Shown piece by piece: positions 5,497 through 11,831 of a stretch of DNA of 11,831 nt (within the stretch, counting starts at the first letter, position 1; every line of letters starts with the position of its first letter). The stretch is from Streptomyces roseochromogenus subsp. oscitans DS 12.976. GTDB lineage: Bacteria > Actinomycetota > Actinomycetes > Streptomycetales > Streptomycetaceae. Below the pieces are notes generated by a model. It was not told the origin of the DNA. It made no database searches and saw only the letters and a program-made list of their open reading frames with translations. The DNA lies in NCBI RefSeq assembly GCF_000497445.1, contig NZ_CM002285.1, positions 7,084,700 to 7,096,530 on the forward strand, given 5' to 3'. The translations under genes were made by a program, and so were the position numbers.

Positions 5497-6516
5497 TTAT
5501 CCCGCGCCGGTACGGCCGTAGAGCGCCGCCAGCCGGACCGCGTCCGCCGCCAGCCGCTCCCGCAGGCTCCGCGGGGCCAGCACCTCGGCCTCCGCCCCGA
5601 GCGCCGTCAGCTGCGTGTACGCGACCTCCTCGGACTCCACCGGCAGCGTCACCGTCACCCAGCCCGCTCCGTCCGGATCGCCCGGCCCGCTCAGCGCCGC
5701 ACGCGCGGCCACCGGCTCGACGGCGTAGCGCAGCCGGCGCACGCCCAGCGGTGACAGCCGTACGACGACCTCGGCGCGCAGGATCGAGCGCGCGAACCGC
5801 TCGGCCTGCTCGGCCCAGTAGCCGGGCAGGCCGAACTCCGGATCACGGGCGAACCGTTCCTCCAGAGGATCCACGGCGCTGAACCGGTCGATCCGGTAGG
5901 TCCGGTAGGTCCGGTGCCTCCCGGAGGAGTCGTCCCCCGGGGAGCCCCCGTCCGCCACCCGCGCGCACAGATACCAGACGCCCGCCTTCAGCACGAGCCC
6001 GTACGGCTCCAGCAGCCGCTCCACCTCATCCTCGCCCCGCCGGTACCGGGCGGTGACCCGGCGGTCGTCCCACACCGCCTCCGCGACCACCGGCAGCAGC
6101 GCGGGTGTCTCCGGCTCCTGGAACCAGGCCGGCGCGTCCAGATGGAACCGCTGGGCGGCGCTGTCCGGAGCGTCCCGCAGCGAGGGCAGCAGCGCCGCGG
6201 AGACCTTCAGCCGGGCCGCGGATGCGGCGTCCGCCAGGCCCATCTCCCTGAGCGCCCCCGGCACCCCGCTCAGGAACAACGCCTCCGCCTCGCTCCTGGC
6301 CAGGCCCGTCAGCCGCGTCCGGTACCCGCCGACCAGCCGGTATCCGCCGGACCGCCCCCGGTCCGCGTACACCGGCACCCCCGCCTCCGACAGTGCCTGC
6401 GCGTCTCGGGTGACCGTCCGCTCCGACACCTCCAGCTCCCGCGCGAGTTCGGCGGCGGTCATGGAGGGCCGGGACTGCAGGAGGAGCACCATCTTGATGA
6501 GCCGGGCCGCACGCAT
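5497..6516 (-). CDS. YafY-family transcriptional regulator (HTH + WYL domains)
   Basis: The 339-residue length is typical of the family. Residues 1-60 are a winged helix-turn-helix, with the recognition region at AAELARELEVSERTVTRDAQ (21-40) and GRSGGYRL as the wing. A WYL ligand-sensing domain lies at about 140-215: YRRGEDEVERLLEPYGLVLK, then W181-Y182-L183, and IDRF near 209-212. A WCX-type C-terminal region follows (about 245-335). WYL proteins usually sense nucleic acid or nucleotide ligands, often in DNA-damage or defence settings, but no such partner is seen here. The ATG at 6514-6516 begins exactly at the HTH, though the Shine-Dalgarno match is weak. A 9-bp duplication at 5893-5910 inserts RTY before RIDRF. 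Its own promoter should lie in the poorly conserved 6517-6610 stretch. Confidence 0.9.
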   Translation of the reverse strand: MRAARLIKMVLLLQSRPSMTAAELARELEVSERTVTRDAQALSEAGVPVYADRGRSGGYRLVGGYRTRLTGLARSEAEALFLSGVPGALREMGLADAASAARLKVSAALLPSLRDAPDSAAQRFHLDAPAWFQEPETPALLPVVAEAVWDDRRVTARYRRGEDEVERLLEPYGLVLKAGVWYLCARVADGGSPGDDSSGRHRTYRTYRIDRFSAVDPLEERFARDPEFGLPGYWAEQAERFARSILRAEVVVRLSPLGVRRLRYAVEPVAARAALSGPGDPDGAGWVTVTLPVESEEVAYTQLTALGAEAEVLAPRSLRERLAADAVRLAALYGRTGAG

Positions 6517-6613
6517 ACGGCCAGCCTGCCACGAAGCCTGCCGGCCCGGCGGCGATCTCCTGGGCTCGGGGCACCTGGGGAGCGGGGAAGGGGCGGACCG
6601 CTGCCGAGGGTGA

Positions 6614-6895
6614 GGCGCCCCACTGGCCGAACCCGCCCGCGAAGACGCCCGGGCGCTGCGCGGGGAGGCCGCGCGCGCCGCCGAGCAGCACCGGGAGCCG
6701 GCGGACAAGGCCGACCGGATCCTCTCGAACGGCGCGCTGAGCGGACTGCGCGACACCGTGGCCGAGATCATCGCCGGCAGCGGATTCACCGCGGCCGGCG
6801 GACTGGTCGAAAAGCGTGTCGGCATCCTGCGCCGGCTGACCGAACTGCACGAAACGCCGAGCGGCGGACAGAGGACGTCGCCATCCTCCATCCGC
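6614..6895 (+). pseudogene. Headless coding fragment, unidentified
   Basis: From a TGA at 6611 the plus-strand frame reads with typical Streptomyces codon bias. An Ala/Arg/Glu-rich amphipathic helix comes first (REDARALRGEAARAAEQHRE). It is followed by a more specific-looking segment containing DRILSNGALSGLRDTVAEI, IAGSGFTAAGGLVEKR and VGILRRLTELHE, ending near 6855. There is no ATG or GTG before 6758 and no natural stop: the frame simply runs on antisense to aceE. The three adjoining spacer properties (no start, no stop, abrupt loss of protein-like sequence) suggest the C-terminal part of a decayed gene. I do not recognise the family. Together with the 6517-6613 spacer, this fills the gene-free stretch between the WYL gene and aceE. 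Confidence 0.45.
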
Positions 6896-6922
6896 TGCAA
6901 CGGCGCTCGGTCACGTCGGCTC

Positions 6923-9628
<2,706 letters not shown>

Positions 9629-9709
9629 GTCGCCGCCTTCCTCAGTCGAAGGGGGTTCCCTCATCGGTAAGGGTTCGGGGGTGCCCTAGGTCTTTGGCAG
9701 GACAGGGCT

Positions 9710-9727
9710 GGACTTCGGTGGAAGTCC
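9710..9727 (-). promoter_or_regulatory. Stem-loop at the predicted 5' end of the aceE mRNA
   Basis: GGACTTC and GAAGTCC form a perfect 7-bp stem with a 4-base loop. With transcription starting near 9728-9729, the RNA would begin within a base or two of this stem, about 100 bases ahead of the start codon. Stems at the very 5' end of an mRNA often protect it from decay. A regulatory role is an alternative. Confidence 0.5.
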
Positions 9728-9734
9728 GTCGGCG

Positions 9735-9764
9735 ACTTTAACTCCCTGATCGATGATCGATCAA
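9735..9764 (-). promoter_or_regulatory. Candidate aceE promoter
   Basis: The minus strand has TTGATC (9759-9764, -35), an 18-bp spacer and TAAAGT (9735-9740, -10). This is a fair match to the vegetative TTGACN/TAnnnT pattern. The predicted start is near 9728-9729, giving a leader of about 100 bases. The palindrome at 9747-9763 overlaps the -35 box and most of the spacer. Confidence 0.55.
9747..9763. promoter_or_regulatory. 17-bp palindrome, probable repressor operator for aceE
   Basis: TGATCGAT-G-ATCGATCA has perfect 8-bp arms around one central base. It covers five of the six -35 bases and much of the spacer of the candidate aceE promoter, so a bound protein would block RNA polymerase. Size and symmetry suit a dimeric GntR/FCD regulator, and such a gene lies just upstream. 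The link is by position only. Confidence 0.6.
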
Positions 9765-9781
9765 AGGGTTGAGGGCAAAAC

Positions 9782-9797
9782 TTCTCGATTACGAGAA
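9782..9797. promoter_or_regulatory. Inverted repeat upstream of the aceE promoter
   Basis: TTCTCG-ATTA-CGAGAA has perfect 6-bp arms, centred about 34 bp from the centre of the main palindrome and 18 bp upstream of the -35 box. On the minus strand it is followed by GTTTT, so it might instead be a weak terminator for the GntR gene, or a second operator. Confidence 0.4.
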
Positions 9798-9801
9798 AGT
9801 A

Positions 9802-9829
9802 GGCACGGGGTGCCTTTGAATGGGGCACC
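9802..9829. promoter_or_regulatory. Mutually exclusive stem-loops in the gntR-aceE spacer
   Basis: GGCAC (9802), GGTGCC (9809-9814) and GGCACC (9824-9829) are complementary in two ways. The middle element can pair with the left one (3-base loop) or the right one (9-base loop). They lie between the GntR stop and the aceE promoter. They could end gntR transcription or switch between two folds. No long U-tract follows. Confidence 0.3.
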
Positions 9830-9935
9830 GAGTGTCGGTTCTTGGGCATGTTTTCGCAGGTCGAGCCACGTTTGAGCGAGACTCCGCTCCGGTGCTCCAG
9901 GGGGCACAAGGGGTGGTGGCACCAGGGGTGGTGCA

Positions 9936-10559
9936 CTAGGGGCGCGGGGCGCAGCCCAGCACATGGGCCTTCACGATCTCCGCGATGCGGGGGTCCCGGC
10001 GCTTGAAAGCGGCCACCAGTTCCTCGTGCTCCTCCGCGTACGACTGCTGGACCGTGCCCAGCCAGCGGATGGACAGTGCCGTGAAGACCTCGATGCCGAG
10101 CCCCTCCCAGGTGTGCAGGAGCACCGAGTTGTGCGCGGCGCGCACGAGTTCGCGGTGGAAGCCGACGGTGTGGCGGACCTGGGCGGTGCCGTCGGCCTCG
10201 CGGTCGGCCTCGTACAGGGCCAGGACGTGCGGTTCCAGGGCCGAGCAGTCCTCGGCGAGACGGTCGGCCGCCAGCTCCGCCGCGATGGCTTCCAGCCCGG
10301 CCCGGACCGGGTAGCTCTCCTCCAGGTCGGCCGCGGTCAGGCTCCGTACCCGCACGCCCTTGTTCGGCGCGGACTCGATCAGGCGGAGGGACTCCAGCTC
10401 GCGCAGGGCCTCGCGGACCGGGGTCTGGCTGACCTCCAGCTCGGTGGCGATACGACGCTCCACGATGCGCTCACCCGGCTGCCAGCGCCCGCTGACGATT
10501 CCCTCCACGATGTGCTCGCGGATCTGTTCGCGCAGCGAGTGGACGACGGGCGCGGTCAT
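9936..10559 (-). CDS. GntR family transcriptional regulator (FadR subfamily, FCD domain)
   Basis: The 207-residue protein has an N-terminal winged HTH at about 8-73; RRIATELEVSQTPVREALRELESLRLIE (35-62) is a textbook GntR signature. The all-helical FCD effector domain runs from about 78 to 203. Candidate metal or effector ligands are H135 (FHRELV), H178 (EEHEEL) and H199 (KAHVLG). The position four before H135, usually Asp in FCD domains, is T131 here. The ATG at 10557-10559 has AAGGAG 5 bases upstream. It sits between the E2 gene and aceE on the same strand, so regulation of pyruvate dehydrogenase is the natural guess, as with E. coli PdhR of the same subfamily. The effector cannot be told from the sequence. 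Confidence 0.92.
   Translation of the reverse strand: MTAPVVHSLREQIREHIVEGIVSGRWQPGERIVERRIATELEVSQTPVREALRELESLRLIESAPNKGVRVRSLTAADLEESYPVRAGLEAIAAELAADRLAEDCSALEPHVLALYEADREADGTAQVRHTVGFHRELVRAAHNSVLLHTWEGLGIEVFTALSIRWLGTVQQSYAEEHEELVAAFKRRDPRIAEIVKAHVLGCAPRP
9937..9950 (+). repeat. TAGGGGCGCGGGGC motif, copy 1
   Basis: This 14-mer overlaps the last codons and stop of the GntR gene on the opposite strand. The same 14-mer occurs in reverse orientation at 10774-10787, so the two copies bracket the GntR gene as inverted repeats. From memory, sequences beginning TAGGGGCGCGGGG are frequent at gene ends in Streptomyces. Confidence 0.55.
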
Positions 10560-10589
10560 GGAGGCTCCTTAGGGAGGGCTGACGTTTAG

Positions 10590-10595
10590 ACAATA
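10590..10595 (-). promoter_or_regulatory. Possible gntR -10 box with overlapping half-palindrome
   Basis: The minus strand has TATTGT (fits TAnnnT), which would start a leader of about 24 bases carrying the AAGGAG site. No good -35 is seen. The overlapping TTGTCTAAAC resembles half of the TTGTCTAGACAA-like sites known for FCD regulators, which could mean autoregulation. Confidence 0.3.
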
Positions 10596-10670
10596 CGGCG
10601 GGTTCGCTCCGTGGGTGGGGCACGTGGGGGTGCTTTTGCGCAGGTGAGACGAGGCGCACACCTCCGGTGA

Positions 10671-10699
10671 CTGGGCCGGGGCGCCCAGTGGCCCGGCCC
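10671..10699. repeat. GC-rich inverted repeat upstream of gntR
   Basis: GGGCCGGG (10673-10680) pairs with CCCGGCCC (10692-10699) across 11 bases. CTGGGC (10671-10676) can pair instead with GCCCAG (10683-10688). There is no U-tract. It is part of the gene-free 10560-10851 spacer and may belong to the repeat element beside it. Confidence 0.35.
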
Positions 10700-10787
10700 C
10701 GTCCGCGTTCGGGCGGGTGCGGGCCCGTATGCGGCTGGTCGCGCCCACACGGCGGAGCCGCATATCAGATACAGCCCCGCGCCCCTA
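10700..10787 (-). repeat. Streptomyces interspersed repeat-like sequence with motif copy 2
   Basis: Reading the minus strand from 10787, TAGGGGCGCGGGGC (10787-10774) leads into CTGTATCTGATATGCGGC, then a small GCGGC/GCCG hairpin, TGGGCGCGACCAGCC and a GGGCCCGCACCCGCC stretch. From memory, this order of short blocks is common in Streptomyces intergenic regions. It has no coding signal. I place its left end only approximately. Confidence 0.5.
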
Positions 10788-10788
10788 A

Positions 10789-10833
10789 ACGTCGGTGCCC
10801 TTGCCCGGAAGTTCCGGGCAAGGGCACCGACGT
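10789..10833 (-). terminator. Strong stem-loop terminator after the E2 gene
   Basis: Two perfectly complementary 22-base arms (10789-10810 and 10812-10833) are separated by a single base. The arms begin ACGTCGGTGCCC and meet at GGAAGTTCC. The stem starts 18 bp after the E2 stop codon and is followed on the minus strand by TTTA, a short U-tract. It should end E2 transcription and separate it from gntR. It could also work in the other direction. Confidence 0.85.
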
Positions 10834-10851
10834 GTTGCAGCAGGGCGGCGA

Positions 10852-11831
10852 TTACAGGCCGAGTTCGACCTCGAACTCGCCCGCCTCCAGGATCGCCTTG
10901 ACCGCCGTCAGGTAACGGGCCGCGTCGGCGCCGTCGACCAGGCGGTGGTCGTAGGAGAGGGTCAGGTAGGTCATGTCGCGGACGCCGATGACCGTGCCCT
11001 CCTCGGTCTCGATGACGGCCGGACGCTTGACCGTGGCACCGATGCCGAGGATCGCGACCTGGCCCGGCGGCACGATGATCGTGTCGAACAGGGCGCCGCG
11101 CGAACCGGTGTTGGAGATGGTGAAGGTCGCGCCGGACAGCTCGTCCGGGGTGATCTTGTTGGCGCGGACCTTGCCGGCCAGCTCCGCCGTGGCTTTGGCG
11201 ATGCCCGCGATGTTGAGGTCGCCGGCGTGCTTGATGACCGGGGTCATCAGGCCCTTCTCGGAGTCCACCGCGATACCGATGTTCTCGGAGGCGAAGTAGG
11301 TGATCGTGCCCTCGGCCTCGTTGATCTTGGCGTTGATGACCGGGTGGGCCTTCAGCGCCTGCGCGGCGGCCTTGACGAAGAACGGCATCGGGGAGAGCTT
11401 GACGCCCTCACGGGCCGCGAAGGAGTCCTTCGCCTGGGCACGCAGCTTCATCAGCCGGGTGACGTCGACCTCGACGACCGACGACAGCTGGGCCTGCTCG
11501 TGCAGCGCCTTGACCATGTTGTCGCCGATGACCTTGCGGATGCGGGGCATCTTGACGGTCTGGCCGCGGAGGGGGGAGACCTCCAGCGCCGGGGCCTTCT
11601 TGGCGGCGGCCGGAGCGGCGGCGGCGGCCGGAGCCGGAGCAGCGGCGGCGGCCTTCGCGGCCTCGGCGGCGGCGATGACGTCCTGCTTGCGGATACGGCC
11701 GCCGACGCCGGTGCCCTTGACGGTGGCCAGGTCGACGCCGTTCTCGGCGGCGAGCTTGCGCACCAGCGGGGTGACGTAGGCGCCCTCGTCGGTCGCCTGG
11801 GTGGCGGTCGGGGAGGTCGGCGCGGTGGCCG
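10852..11831 (-). CDS. sucB: 2-oxoacid dehydrogenase E2 (dihydrolipoamide acyltransferase), C-terminal part
   Basis: The visible 325 residues start in a Thr/Ala/Pro linker. A peripheral subunit-binding domain follows (AYVTPLVRKLAAENGVDL, then VKGTGVGGRIRKQDVI), then an Ala-rich linker and the catalytic domain, from about SPLRGQTVKMPRIRKVI to the end. The acyltransferase signature SYDHRLVDGADAARYL carries the catalytic His and Asp near the C-terminus. The lipoyl domain(s) lie beyond the right edge. The protein transfers the acyl group from the lipoyl arm to CoA. Actinobacterial proteins of this type are annotated SucB but commonly serve both the pyruvate and 2-oxoglutarate complexes. With aceE so close, a role in pyruvate dehydrogenase is likely. 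The TAA stop at 10852 precedes a strong terminator. Confidence 0.93.
   Translation of the reverse strand, partial: ATAPTSPTATQATDEGAYVTPLVRKLAAENGVDLATVKGTGVGGRIRKQDVIAAAEAAKAAAAAPAPAAAAAPAAAKKAPALEVSPLRGQTVKMPRIRKVIGDNMVKALHEQAQLSSVVEVDVTRLMKLRAQAKDSFAAREGVKLSPMPFFVKAAAQALKAHPVINAKINEAEGTITYFASENIGIAVDSEKGLMTPVIKHAGDLNIAGIAKATAELAGKVRANKITPDELSGATFTISNTGSRGALFDTIIVPPGQVAILGIGATVKRPAVIETEEGTVIGVRDMTYLTLSYDHRLVDGADAARYLTAVKAILEAGEFEVELGL

Noticed and set aside
6857..6910. CCGAGCG/CGCTCGG pair as an aceE terminator
   Set aside because: The loop is about 40 bases and no U-tract follows, so it is too weak to call.
9629..9664. Upstream in-frame ATG for aceE at 9664
   Set aside because: It has no Shine-Dalgarno site and adds 12 residues not expected for AceE. 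The ATG at 9628 has GGAAGG at good spacing.
9661..9936. 91-codon minus-strand frame in the gntR-aceE spacer
   Set aside because: No convincing ribosome site or domain was found, and it covers the promoter and several palindromes that explain the sequence better.

Overview
The window looks like a Streptomyces chromosome, or a close relative. GC content is very high, third codon positions are almost all G or C, genes start with GTG or ATG behind GGAGG-type Shine-Dalgarno sites, and the pyruvate dehydrogenase is the homodimeric AceE type found in actinobacteria. The gene families also fit (MarP-type periplasmic protease, YafY/WYL regulator, DUF4240, FCD-type GntR). No rRNA, tRNA, CRISPR array, insertion sequence or prophage was seen.

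Layout, left to right. (1) 1-267, minus: N-terminus of an FAD-dependent amine-oxidase-like protein running off the left edge. Upstream of it is a striking regulatory stretch (330-441) with a 14-bp inverted repeat and about ten GGTC-type heptads spaced 10-11 bp apart. (2) 529-1428, minus: TIGR01777-type SDR protein. (3) 1494-1973, plus: GNAT acetyltransferase, possibly leaderless. (4) 1984-3168, minus: MarP-family membrane serine protease, divergent from (5) 3372-4586, plus: a membrane-anchored PGRP/amidase with Pro/Thr/Glu-rich flanks. (6) 4671-4910, plus: small exported protein. (7) 4922-5440, minus: DUF4240 protein, preceded by a five-codon mini-ORF. (8) 5497-6516, minus: YafY/WYL regulator. 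(9) 6614-6895, plus: headless coding fragment, probably a gene remnant. (10) 6923-9628, minus: aceE. (11) 9936-10559, minus: GntR/FCD regulator. (12) 10852-11831, minus: sucB-type E2 acyltransferase, cut by the right edge.

How the genes fit together. The right half is a central-carbon locus transcribed leftwards: E2, then a perfect 22-bp-arm terminator, then the GntR regulator, then aceE. The aceE leader holds a good promoter candidate whose -35 and spacer lie inside a 17-bp palindrome (9747-9763), and the predicted transcript would begin with a stem-loop. The simplest reading is that the GntR protein, or another repressor, controls aceE there. The left-centre pairs a periplasmic protease with a peptidoglycan amidase across a shared 203-bp divergent control region. 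In mycobacteria MarP cleaves a peptidoglycan hydrolase, so this pairing suggests a testable protease-hydrolase module. The remaining genes are ordinary accessory or housekeeping genes.
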